Assembly (NCBI RefSeq): GCF_029603165.1
Contig: NZ_JAQSVC010000001.1
Location: 558,001-622,000, forward strand
Source: Galbibacter pacificus
GTDB taxonomy: Bacteria; Bacteroidota; Bacteroidia; Flavobacteriales; Flavobacteriaceae
Length of the DNA: 64,000 bases
Reading direction: 5' to 3'
Shown: in pieces, positions 54,954 to 63,242 of the stretch
Position numbering within the stretch: position 1 is the first letter of the stretch
Layout: each line of letters begins with the position of its first letter
The notes under the pieces: model-generated
Database searches by the model: none
What the model saw: only the letters and a program-made list of their open reading frames with translations
What the model was told of the DNA's origin: nothing
Translations under genes and position numbers: made by a program

Positions 54954-57821
54954 ATGAAGGATCAGATCATAAAAGATATTTTTTTCAAATTACTTATTAA
55001 TGTTTTCATTTGGAGCTCTCTTCCGATGTATTCATTGACCTATCGGGATACCATACCCTTAGATCCCGGTATACGATACGGGAGATTACCCAATGGGCTT
55101 ACTTATTATATCAAATCCATTAATACTGCATCTAAAGAAATAGACATGAGGCTTATTGTTAAGGCCGGGTTTAACCAGGAAGACCCGGATCAATATGAGT
55201 TTGCACATTTTATGGAACATATAGCGTTAAAAGCCGGCAAGCACATATCGACTAGAATGCTGTATGGATCGGAATTGTTCAATCAATTAGGTATTAAGCC
55301 AAATGCCATTAATGCACTGACATCAGGGGAATATACAGAGTTTAGGTTTATTCTTCCAAATCATAACCATAAAGCTCAAACAGTATCTTTTCGCTTATTT
55401 CGGGATATTATTTGGGATTTAGAATTTAAACCGATCTATATAGATAGCGAACGTTCTCCGTTTTTGGATGAATCCGAATTTAGGGGAGGAAAGACTTCCG
55501 TAACCAGCATGAACCATATTTTGGATTCGAGATTAATGGGATGCGGGGGAAAGTTCCCCAAAGATTATGCTCATCATATTAACACCTTTGAACATAAGCG
55601 TTTGATACGGTTTTATAACGATTGGTACCGTCCAGATTTAATGGCATTGGTCATTATGGGGAACATAAAAGATATCAATGGTTTGGAAAATGAGATAAAG
55701 AAAAAATTTTCTGCTTCTAAAACTATAAAAAAACCGAGACCACGTTTGGACTGTAATGAAAGTTACCTGAATGGGGATATGAGATTTGTCAGACTGGAAC
55801 GGGAAATATTACCGCAGGAGAACATAACTGAACCCGTTTTCCTTCGTCTGTACATGAGAGAAAATAAAAAAAAGGAAAGGGGGACCATAAAAGGGCTTAA
55901 AAATGGCCTGAAAAGAGACCTGTTTATTAAAATGCTCAATGCCAGGTACACGCAAATGCAATGGTCTTATAATAACCATTTTGATATTTACAGTGAATTT
56001 TCAGAGTATCCATCGGCGTTTAAAATTAATATATGCGCATATGGAAATCAAGAAAGATTAGCGGTAATTGAGGCTTTAAAAACTTTAAAACAGGTAAAAG
56101 CATATGGTTTTACGAATACTGAGTTTAATAAGACAAAAACGGATTTATTTGAATCTTTGAAAAAGTCGGATACTACAGCCGTTTCCTATTGGAGGGAAGA
56201 ATTTCGGAATCATTTTGTTTATGGTAAGGGATTGCCACAAAACAAAATTGGGCTTTTAAAAAAGATATTAAATAATCTTACCTTGGAAGAAGTCAACAAT
56301 TTTTTCAAAGATCGTATCAATAAAACACCGGAAGATATTGGTTTAATTGCTCCAACAGCCAATATGGCCCTTTCTTACACGGAAAAAACAATTAGAAACT
56401 GGTTTTTTGAAGCCGATACTTCTAAAACAATACCATATACCGATCCCATTATCCCGTCAACATTAATGGATCCGATAAAAGTTTCAGGGTTAAAATGCTG
56501 TGACTATAAAGAAGGGACTACCGACATTCCCGGTATAAAGAAATACTTATTAAGTAATGGGGTTAAGTTGATTTTCAATTCCTTTAAACCCGCCCCCGAT
56601 ATTTTGGGAGGTAGTGAATCTGTTATATTTAAAGGTTTTGTTTCTAATGGGGCGAGCTGTTTTTCTAAAAAAGATTATTTTTCTGCCATTAATGCACCTG
56701 GAATAATTAAAAATTCGGGTGTTGGCGGAAAGGATAAATTTGACATAGAAAGATATTTATCCAATCAAGGTTTTAAACAGTATGTGACCCCTTATATAGG
56801 GTATAAGGAGAGCGGGATACGTGGGAGTACCACAACAACATTGAAAGATTTGGAAACGGCCCTACAATTAACCTATCTTTATATCACGGCCCCAAATTAT
56901 AATGAATTGGCATATGAGGATTGGAAGATGAGTGCCCCGAAAAGATATTTGAACGATCTTGTTCAAGATGACCTTATAACAACAGTTAAAAATGTATTGA
57001 ATGATAGCTTATTTCTTCCTAAAGGCTCTAAACGAATGGAAGGGGTAGGACATACCGATATGCGGCTAGCTTATAGCATCTATAACAAATTATTCGGAAA
57101 TGTACAGGATTTTACGTTTTTATTTTCTGGAAATTTTCAGGAAGAAGAACTCTTGCTTTTGTGCAGAAAGTACCTGGGAAATATACCAAATACTACCGAA
57201 CATGTCGAATGTGAACAGGGTTTAAAAACTCAAGAGGATATTCCCGAAGCTCCATTTATTAAAATATTCCCTGCTCGAAAAAACATACATAACGTACGGG
57301 TACGTATGGTATATGTTACCCCTTTGGACAAGATCTCCCTGGACTGGAAAGAGAAAACAAAATTAATGTTACTCTCCAGATTTCTGGAATATTCATTTTT
57401 AAAGCATTTGAGAAAAAATTCGGAAAAAGGGGGGCCTTATGTGGCTTTTGTAAGTAATGACAACAATGACGGGGTATCTGGGTATAATAAGTTTTCCATT
57501 GATTTTGGATGTAGCCCAGAGGATGTAGATCGACTGGTTATGGAGTCAAAGCAAATTATAGAAAATCTAAAAAAATCGCCTTCAACAGAGATAAAGTTAT
57601 TTAAAGCGGTTAAGAAGAGATTAATGCCGGTAAGTGATATAGAAACCAATAAGGAGATGTTAGAAAAGATGTATTTGCATTATAAATACGGATATCCCTG
57701 GGTAGGTATATCGGATGTTCGGGATTACATGGGTTCACTTTCGTTAAAAGATTTACAGGAATCAGCACAAAAGTGGTTAATATCGGAGCCTTTTGAATTT
57801 AAGATGGTGCCTCCAGAATAA
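54954..57821 (+). CDS. M16-family (insulinase/pitrilysin) zinc metallopeptidase
   Basis: This 955-aa protein has a signal peptide or membrane anchor (about 8-28). The inverted zinc motif HxxEH is present as AHFMEHIAL (residues about 83-90), with the third ligand expected near ERSPFLDESEFRGG. The second half (about 540-955) repeats the M16 fold without the zinc motif, as in classical two-domain enzymes. It would cut oligopeptides in the periplasm or at the surface. It lies 15 bp after susD, in the same operon. M16 enclosing chambers act on short unfolded peptides, which fits imported peptides. Confidence 0.9.
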   Translation: MKDQIIKDIFFKLLINVFIWSSLPMYSLTYRDTIPLDPGIRYGRLPNGLTYYIKSINTASKEIDMRLIVKAGFNQEDPDQYEFAHFMEHIALKAGKHISTRMLYGSELFNQLGIKPNAINALTSGEYTEFRFILPNHNHKAQTVSFRLFRDIIWDLEFKPIYIDSERSPFLDESEFRGGKTSVTSMNHILDSRLMGCGGKFPKDYAHHINTFEHKRLIRFYNDWYRPDLMALVIMGNIKDINGLENEIKKKFSASKTIKKPRPRLDCNESYLNGDMRFVRLEREILPQENITEPVFLRLYMRENKKKERGTIKGLKNGLKRDLFIKMLNARYTQMQWSYNNHFDIYSEFSEYPSAFKINICAYGNQERLAVIEALKTLKQVKAYGFTNTEFNKTKTDLFESLKKSDTTAVSYWREEFRNHFVYGKGLPQNKIGLLKKILNNLTLEEVNNFFKDRINKTPEDIGLIAPTANMALSYTEKTIRNWFFEADTSKTIPYTDPIIPSTLMDPIKVSGLKCCDYKEGTTDIPGIKKYLLSNGVKLIFNSFKPAPDILGGSESVIFKGFVSNGASCFSKKDYFSAINAPGIIKNSGVGGKDKFDIERYLSNQGFKQYVTPYIGYKESGIRGSTTTTLKDLETALQLTYLYITAPNYNELAYEDWKMSAPKRYLNDLVQDDLITTVKNVLNDSLFLPKGSKRMEGVGHTDMRLAYSIYNKLFGNVQDFTFLFSGNFQEEELLLLCRKYLGNIPNTTEHVECEQGLKTQEDIPEAPFIKIFPARKNIHNVRVRMVYVTPLDKISLDWKEKTKLMLLSRFLEYSFLKHLRKNSEKGGPYVAFVSNDNNDGVSGYNKFSIDFGCSPEDVDRLVMESKQIIENLKKSPSTEIKLFKAVKKRLMPVSDIETNKEMLEKMYLHYKYGYPWVGISDVRDYMGSLSLKDLQESAQKWLISEPFEFKMVPPE

Positions 57822-57863
57822 ATAAAATAAGATTATCGATTCAAGAGAGACATAAAATTAATT

Positions 57864-57912
57864 AAAAATGGAGCACACTGCAGTATAATTGTCCGCAGCG
57901 TACTCCATTTAA
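57864..57912. terminator. bidirectional terminator between convergent genes
   Basis: Long stem AAATGGAG...CTCCATTT extended by further pairs towards the loop (two mismatches), with A/T runs on both sides. It can end both the M16 operon and the DUF6520 transcript. Confidence 0.75.
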
Positions 57913-57936
57913 ACAAAATTTTCTCATTCAAGAAAA

Positions 57937-58200
57937 TTAGAGATCCACTACTTCACCAGAGCCATCAAGTGGCTGTGAAGTATCAGGGGTTGCATAAACT
58001 TTATAAATCGTTGGGTCGGGCAAAAATCTTATTTTACAATCACTGGAGCCCTCACAATCAACATTTACTGATTGCCAATTTCCCGGAGATGCTTCATAAT
58101 ATCCTTGTACAACGGTTTTATTTGCGTCCACAAACGCAAACGACATTCCAATGGCCATAATAAAGGCCAACATCGGTAACATTAATTTTAAATTTTTCAT
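57937..58200 (-). CDS. secreted two-cysteine small protein (DUF6520-like)
   Basis: This 87-aa protein has a clear signal peptide (LKLMLPMLAFIMAIGMSFAF). The mature part of about 64 residues contains one Cys pair in VDCEGSSDCKIRF (C-x5-C) and an acidic C-terminus. Size, signal and Cys spacing fit DUF6520, known only from Bacteroidota and of unknown function. It lies downstream of a MauE/DoxX membrane protein that may help form or maintain its disulfide, and convergent with the SusCD/M16 operon. It could be a secreted signal or precursor peptide; this is speculation. Confidence 0.75.
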   Translation of the reverse strand: MKNLKLMLPMLAFIMAIGMSFAFVDANKTVVQGYYEASPGNWQSVNVDCEGSSDCKIRFLPDPTIYKVYATPDTSQPLDGSGEVVDL

Positions 58201-58398
58201 GATTAAAATAATTTTAATTGTTAATACTATGCCTACTTCTATGGGGGCAGGTTTTCGGCGTTTTCTTCCCTGCTTTTGTTGCGCAACAAAATATCGTGGC
58301 GCCTAGAAAGGGTCAAGGCGGACTTTTAAACAATCGAGCAGGAACGGGGGAATACACGGGACGGTCCATCGGGGTCCGTATTGCTGCCCCGACATACT

Positions 58399-58860
58399 TT
58401 AGGGGAACGTTGGTTTCTTTTTCCCGTACAGCCTTATACCGGTTATAGCCAGTAAGATGAGCACTGTATTGAGCACCAAGTGCTGCGGCCAGGATAACAG
58501 CGTGATCACCCCGCCACAGGAGCATGGGACATAGGGGCTGAAAAATACGATGCCCGCTACATAAAGGGTGAAAAAGGCCATAAGGGCAAGGGCGCTGTAA
58601 AGGCCCTTGAGCCGGGTGGCGGGCCAAGCGATAAGGGCGGCCACTGCAATTTCCAAGAGGGGTACCGCCCAACTGAGCACAATGGCTATTGCTTTGCCGG
58701 GGATAATAGGGGAGTTGTTCAGGTTATTGAAAAAACGGTCCCCTTCCATAAGTTTGGTCGCTCCCGTAAAGACAAAAAGCAGTACAAAAAGGAAAACGAT
58801 AAGTTCCAATAATAACTTATGATGTTTACCGACGAATTCATATGGATACCTTGCTCTCAT
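58399..58860 (-). CDS. MauE/DoxX-family redox-associated membrane protein
   Basis: This 153-aa protein has four transmembrane helices (about 15-35, 55-78, 85-107 and 125-145). The first has LFVFTGATKLMEGDRFFNNL and the third ends at FSPYVPCSCGGV with two close Cys residues. MauE-like proteins are linked to disulfide formation in periplasmic partners. It is followed by the DUF6520 gene after a 198-bp gap with no other frame or clear terminator, so cotranscription is possible. The Cys-x-Cys-Gly-Gly motif at the membrane edge is the likely redox site. Confidence 0.85.
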   Translation of the reverse strand: MRARYPYEFVGKHHKLLLELIVFLFVLLFVFTGATKLMEGDRFFNNLNNSPIIPGKAIAIVLSWAVPLLEIAVAALIAWPATRLKGLYSALALMAFFTLYVAGIVFFSPYVPCSCGGVITLLSWPQHLVLNTVLILLAITGIRLYGKKKPTFP

Positions 58861-59063
58861 AGCGTTTTGAATTTAATCGAGTAGTCGGGGGGCAGCTTTT
58901 ACATGGTATAAAGTTACAATCCCGGATGTTAAAGCCGGTATCCGTTCCGAATACTTTTTTTATTCAAAAGGTATAATTATAAGCCGTTTTTTAACATTTT
59001 AAGGTGTTGTATGTCCAGATGAAGGCGCAGAGCAGTCTTTTTAAGGACCGAGGGGGACGGTTT

Positions 59064-59741
59064 TTAAATAAACCCCATTTCTTTGGCCTTGCGTACCAGT
59101 TCACGATCATTTCTGCCTTTCACGTTGAAGTATGTCCGCAACTTGGACTTACGGTTTAATAAAGTGGAATGTGCCAGTGGGATGATTTCGTCCATGTCGT
59201 TAAGGGTGCCACCTTGGGAAAGTTCATAGAGTATTCGCCGATCATGTTCATCAATGGTAAAAGTCTTTGCCACATAGGAGCGCATAGCTAGCCATACGCT
59301 GGGACTATAATAGGGCTCGTTATTTAAAACAAGGCTTAAATTGCTGTTCAGTTCATCCGGTTTTAAGTCATTTTTTACCATAAAACCTTCCGGATTAATG
59401 CTCTGCAGAATATTGTGTATGCGAAAAGGTTCGTTGTGAGTGGTTGCAATGATAATTCGGGTTTCCGGGTACTCCTTACGTATTTTAAGCCCTAGGTCTT
59501 CTCCCGATATTATCTTATTGTCCAAAGACGGGGGCAGGTTAATATCCAAAAAGAGGTAATCTATTTTGTAAAGGGACGATACCCTGTTAAATACCGCAAG
59601 GGTTTCATCAGAGGAATGCACCTCTATGATGTTCAGATTGAGTAGCTTATGATCGGCCACATCGATCAGCGTGTCACGAATGGCTCTTGTGAAGATCCGA
59701 TGGTCATCCAATAGTACTACATTATAATTTTCTTTTTTCAT
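59064..59741 (-). CDS. response regulator (receiver plus divergent HTH)
   Basis: This 225-aa protein has a receiver domain with VVLLDDHRIF (acidic pair), phospho-acceptor Asp in DYLFLDINLPP, Thr in IIIATTHNE and Lys in FMVKNDL. The C-terminal helical part (TIDEHDRRILYELSQGG to LNRKSKLRTYFNVKGRNDRELVRKAKEMG) sits where LuxR-type HTH domains do, but it is divergent. The gene lies 7 bp after its sensor kinase. The targets are not visible; the adjacent MauE/DUF6520 genes are the nearest candidates. Confidence 0.88.
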   Translation of the reverse strand: MKKENYNVVLLDDHRIFTRAIRDTLIDVADHKLLNLNIIEVHSSDETLAVFNRVSSLYKIDYLFLDINLPPSLDNKIISGEDLGLKIRKEYPETRIIIATTHNEPFRIHNILQSINPEGFMVKNDLKPDELNSNLSLVLNNEPYYSPSVWLAMRSYVAKTFTIDEHDRRILYELSQGGTLNDMDEIIPLAHSTLLNRKSKLRTYFNVKGRNDRELVRKAKEMGFI

Positions 59742-59748
59742 AATTCGG

Positions 59749-61770
59749 TTATATTTTAGTTAAGGGGATTCGGATGTGGAGGATCGTTCCTTTTCCCGGT
59801 TTGGATTCAATTACAAAACGCCCATTGAGTTCTTTTACATTGGATTCAATATGGGAAAGGCCGATACCATGCGTTGTTTCCTGTTTCTTGATTCCTTTTC
59901 CGTCATCTGCCATGGTTAGGTGTATTTCCGGTTCCCGATAGGATAAACATACCTTTAGGTGCTTGGCTTGTGCGTGTATGATACAGTTTCGGACCCCTTC
60001 TTCAATGATGTTATAAAGGTGGTTTTTGATCATTAGCGGGACTGCCTTCCAGGGGATACCGCTATCGTTGTTTAAGTAATATTTCAGGTTTATGGTATTA
60101 CACCGGGTTTGGATTAGTTTCTCGATTTCCTCTATAAAATTATTTTCAATGGCCGAAGCCATTTTATGGAGCTTATGCGAGGCATCCCGTATTTGCTGCT
60201 CGTATTCCCGGAGTTTCTCTATATTTTCCTTATGTTCCTGCATTATTTCAGGGGGACCGGTCAGTGGTAACCTGAACCAACTGATACGGAAACCTGCCAT
60301 ATCTCCCAATATCTTTCCGTGCAATACCTTTGATATGCGTTCCCGTTCTTTTTGAAGGGCCTTGTGCTTTTGATTTTCCTGATAAAGGAGCTTGTTGCGT
60401 ATGTGCTGCTGTTGATTCTCCAGGTGCAACATCCGGTTACGGGCAATTTCACGGTAATAAAAATACGTGGTTGCCAGAAGGATAAAGACCACAACCGAAA
60501 CAGAAATGATCCACAATCTTTGGGTAGTGAGCGTTTTGGTCCTTTCAATGTACTTATTGGTTTCGTATCGAACCCGGGCAAACTTGTTACGTACCTTTCT
60601 CTCATGGTTATGAATCCTTTCGGTAAGGATTGAAAATTCCTCCAGATAGGAGCTCTTCGAAGAGGGGTCTACTTTAGAGAGAAACTTCAAGCTTTTTAGG
60701 GTTTCACTGTTATTTTTTATTTTTCTTGCTTTCTGTAATGCTTCTTTAGCCAGTGAAATGGCCCGTTCCGTATTTTTTTTAAATGCAAAATATGCCGCCA
60801 GGTGCAGCATGCTGGTCACAACACCGGTCTGTTTATTTAGGCTATCGCGTAGATACAGAGCCGGATAAAAATCATTTTCATTTATGGTAGGATCTTTCAT
60901 TAATAAGCGGGTATAGGCAACATTGTCTTTAAGACGGGCATATAAAGCGGGGTCTGTGGTTTTTAAATCTAACATCCTCAAAGCGTTATCGAAGTAAAAA
61001 AGGGAGCGGTCATACTGCTTCTGGTCCTGGAAAAGAATCCCCAGGTTATTGTTTAGATGGGCATTTAAAAGCTCTGTACAGCCTATTTTCCTGAGATTGT
61101 TCATGGCCATTGTGTAATATTCAATAGACCTTTCAGGTTCGTTGAGCTCGTAATAGACAATTCCCAATAGGTTATAGCAATAGTATAACTGTTTGTGTTT
61201 TTTAAGCGGCTCCAGGATAGTAATAGCTTGGAAAAGAAGTACTTCACAGGCCGTATAATCTTTGATACGGCTGTGTACGATGGCCATATTATACAGCATT
61301 TTACCGGTATAATATGGAGCAGGGATTCTTTGATAAAGGTTCAGGGCCTCATTATAGTGATAGTAGGCGCTATCATAACATTCCTTTTGAAGGTAAAATG
61401 CGCCATAGTTCCAATGAGCATCTGCTTTGACCGTATTGTCCCCATAGCTAGTAGCCAGATCCAAGGTTTTTTGATTCGCAGCCATGAAAAGTACGGAGTC
61501 TTTTAGTTGAAAGGCCCGGTAGGCAATGGTCGCCAAATACGATTTCTTTATGGAGTCATTGGTAAGGGTATTGGCATAGGTATAAGCACTGTCCAAATAA
61601 AACTTTCTCTTAGTGAGCGAGTGGTTGTCGTTCTGTGTTTGATGCAGCCATAGGGATACCTTGTCCTCATGGTCTTGTTCTTTGGATATTTTTTGGTTAC
61701 AAGAAAAAAAAGAAACAACAATAACAAGAAGAAAAACACAGTAACAGTATGTTAGTCTACCAGCAATCAA
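59749..61770 (-). CDS. TPR-containing sensor histidine kinase with altered H-box
   Basis: This 673-aa protein has an N-terminal hydrophobic/lipobox-like segment (SFFSCNQK), six or so TPR repeats (about 80-390, e.g. AHWNYGAFYLQKECYDSAYYHYNEALNLY), one transmembrane helix (about 425-445) and a coiled coil. The HisKA_3-like dimerization region (RISKVLHGKILG) and HATPase (EEGVRNCIIHAQ N-box, DDGKGI, HGIGLSHIESNV) follow. The family usually has His-Asp at the H-box; here His is followed by Gly. That Asp is needed for efficient catalysis in NarX/DesK-type kinases, so activity may be changed. Pairs with the response regulator. Confidence 0.88.
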   Translation of the reverse strand: MIAGRLTYCYCVFLLVIVVSFFSCNQKISKEQDHEDKVSLWLHQTQNDNHSLTKRKFYLDSAYTYANTLTNDSIKKSYLATIAYRAFQLKDSVLFMAANQKTLDLATSYGDNTVKADAHWNYGAFYLQKECYDSAYYHYNEALNLYQRIPAPYYTGKMLYNMAIVHSRIKDYTACEVLLFQAITILEPLKKHKQLYYCYNLLGIVYYELNEPERSIEYYTMAMNNLRKIGCTELLNAHLNNNLGILFQDQKQYDRSLFYFDNALRMLDLKTTDPALYARLKDNVAYTRLLMKDPTINENDFYPALYLRDSLNKQTGVVTSMLHLAAYFAFKKNTERAISLAKEALQKARKIKNNSETLKSLKFLSKVDPSSKSSYLEEFSILTERIHNHERKVRNKFARVRYETNKYIERTKTLTTQRLWIISVSVVVFILLATTYFYYREIARNRMLHLENQQQHIRNKLLYQENQKHKALQKERERISKVLHGKILGDMAGFRISWFRLPLTGPPEIMQEHKENIEKLREYEQQIRDASHKLHKMASAIENNFIEEIEKLIQTRCNTINLKYYLNNDSGIPWKAVPLMIKNHLYNIIEEGVRNCIIHAQAKHLKVCLSYREPEIHLTMADDGKGIKKQETTHGIGLSHIESNVKELNGRFVIESKPGKGTILHIRIPLTKI

Positions 61771-61803
61771 AAAGATTTGGAATATTTTGCAAAAACAAAT
61801 TTA

Positions 61804-61840
61804 TAAAAAAACCCTCAACAAATACAGTTGAAGGCTTTTT
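61804..61840 (-). terminator. terminator between the small lipoprotein and the kinase gene
   Basis: Stem CCTTCAAC/GTTGAGGG (one mismatch) with a 7-nt loop. On the minus strand it is followed by a T-run (61804-61811). It isolates the 52-aa lipoprotein transcript from the kinase operon. Confidence 0.7.
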
Positions 61841-61893
61841 CCGGATATAAAGATTAATTAAAATGTACCGATCCGCATTACTAAAATCGGTAT

Positions 61894-62052
61894 TCAATCT
61901 TTTTCATTATCGGGTGGAATACTCACTTCATCCCCAGTAGCATATATATTGCTGGAGGTTTGTTGCTCATCGGCAAGGTCTTCTGGTGGCGTACAGGATT
62001 GTACGACCATCATGGACACTGCCAAAAGCAGTATCGTGCCTACGGTTTTCAT
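61894..62052 (-). CDS. 52-residue lipoprotein
   Basis: Start ATG at 62050-62052, stop TGA at 61894-61896. It has a signal peptide with lipobox MMVVQSCTPPED, then a short acidic tail with Asn-Ile-Tyr-Ala-Thr-Gly-Asp-Glu and IPPDNEKD at the end. There is no domain. Tiny lipoproteins with a 'YATGDE' motif and acidic end recur in Flavobacteriaceae, often beside TPR-type kinases. It lies upstream of such a kinase and ends at its own terminator. Function unknown; a possible surface ligand or sensory partner is only a guess. Confidence 0.7.
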   Translation of the reverse strand: MKTVGTILLLAVSMMVVQSCTPPEDLADEQQTSSNIYATGDEVSIPPDNEKD

Positions 62053-62352
62053 GATTTAATATTTTAAAAAGGATCATTAGATGTCAGGGCCGTCAATGCG
62101 GCCTATTGCTAATCCGTAGTGCACTATGGAGGTATGAGCGGCGATATTTGCCCATACATAAAAAGCGGCTTTCAATGTGATAAAAGTAGATGGAGAAAAT
62201 GTTAAAACACTGGTATAAACAGATAAAAAAAAGGATCATTACATATAATTTTTATTGCCCATAGAAAGGTAAATTGGAGCCCTTAAATTCCTTCCTTCAT
62301 TTTTTTTGAACCTCACCCCCGGCCTTTTCATAAAGCAAAAAACTACCTGTAT

Positions 62353-63198
62353 ATGAATGATTATGAGAAATTGCTCAATGAGTTGGAAAATCAGCTAAAT
62401 CAAATGGAAATCAATGAAAATGACGTATTAATAAGAGCGGAAAAAGGAATTCAGATTACCAAAGGGATTGTAGGGCGGATTAGGCGAATGGTCTTGGAAA
62501 GGGATTTTGTTAATAAAGCGGAAGAAAAAGATTTTTTTCGACGGATTAAACCGCGTGCCGTGAGCAGGTTCATCTGTTATACAAAGTTATATGACCTGGA
62601 GAGTAAACGGCCAATGAGCAGCAGCAAACTTCAAAAGCGTTATTTACAACATGCGATAAAAGAACTACAGTCCTATTTCACTGATAATATCGAATTTTAC
62701 AATTATTACAGAAGGGGAGCGACCATCTTTGACGACGTATTTTTTTTAAGGAATAAATCGAACATCCGCATGGCCCCGGATGCGTTAGGCTCCTTTATGG
62801 ACAGTGAATTCTCTACCAGCCATGATAATGTGGTGGCCATTATTTTAGGCCATGACATGCTAATTGATTATCTAAAAAAAGAAATGAAAAAGATAAGGGC
62901 AACAAACCGCACACAGCTGGCATCCACATCCCTTCCGGACCTAAGGTTGTCCTGGACCGCTTCCAAAGCTGCCTTAACAGAACTTATCTATGCCCTGTAT
63001 TCCAGTGGGGTATTTAATCACGGGAGAAAGGACTTAAAGGGGATTACTGCAGCCTTTGAAAGGTTATTTGATATACGGATGGATACCGTTTATAAAAGTT
63101 ATTCCGATATAAAGGCCCGAAAGGGAAACCGGGCCCGTTTTTTACAGGAACTGATCGACCGGTTCAATGACCGCATGGATGCGGATGATGCCCTATAG
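62353..63198 (+). CDS. RteC-family protein
   Basis: This 281-aa protein shows the RteC pattern along most of its length: a helical N-terminal region, FFRRIKPRAVSRFICYTKLYDLES, a central FYNYYRRGATIFDDVFFLR, and the C-terminal hallmark LSWTASKAALTELIYALYSSGVFNHGRKDLKGITAAFERLFDI. The C-terminal half of RteC from the conjugative transposon CTnDOT is a winged-helix DNA-binding domain that activates excision genes. Here no conjugation or integrase genes are near, so this is a chromosomal relative or a remnant of a mobile element. Targets unknown. Confidence 0.85.
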   Translation: MNDYEKLLNELENQLNQMEINENDVLIRAEKGIQITKGIVGRIRRMVLERDFVNKAEEKDFFRRIKPRAVSRFICYTKLYDLESKRPMSSSKLQKRYLQHAIKELQSYFTDNIEFYNYYRRGATIFDDVFFLRNKSNIRMAPDALGSFMDSEFSTSHDNVVAIILGHDMLIDYLKKEMKKIRATNRTQLASTSLPDLRLSWTASKAALTELIYALYSSGVFNHGRKDLKGITAAFERLFDIRMDTVYKSYSDIKARKGNRARFLQELIDRFNDRMDADDAL

Positions 63199-63242
63199 GC
63201 CAGGTGAGGGGACCAGCAACTGTCACAATATCCCCGAGGGCT

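Noticed and set aside
58218-58448. Plus-strand 76-codon frame opposite the MauE/DUF6520 gap
   Set aside because: It overlaps the end of the MauE gene on the other strand and shows no protein-like features.
62353-63198. Conjugative transposon of the CTnDOT type
   Set aside because: Only an RteC-like protein is present; no integrase, mobilisation or transfer genes, and no tetQ-like cargo, were found nearby.
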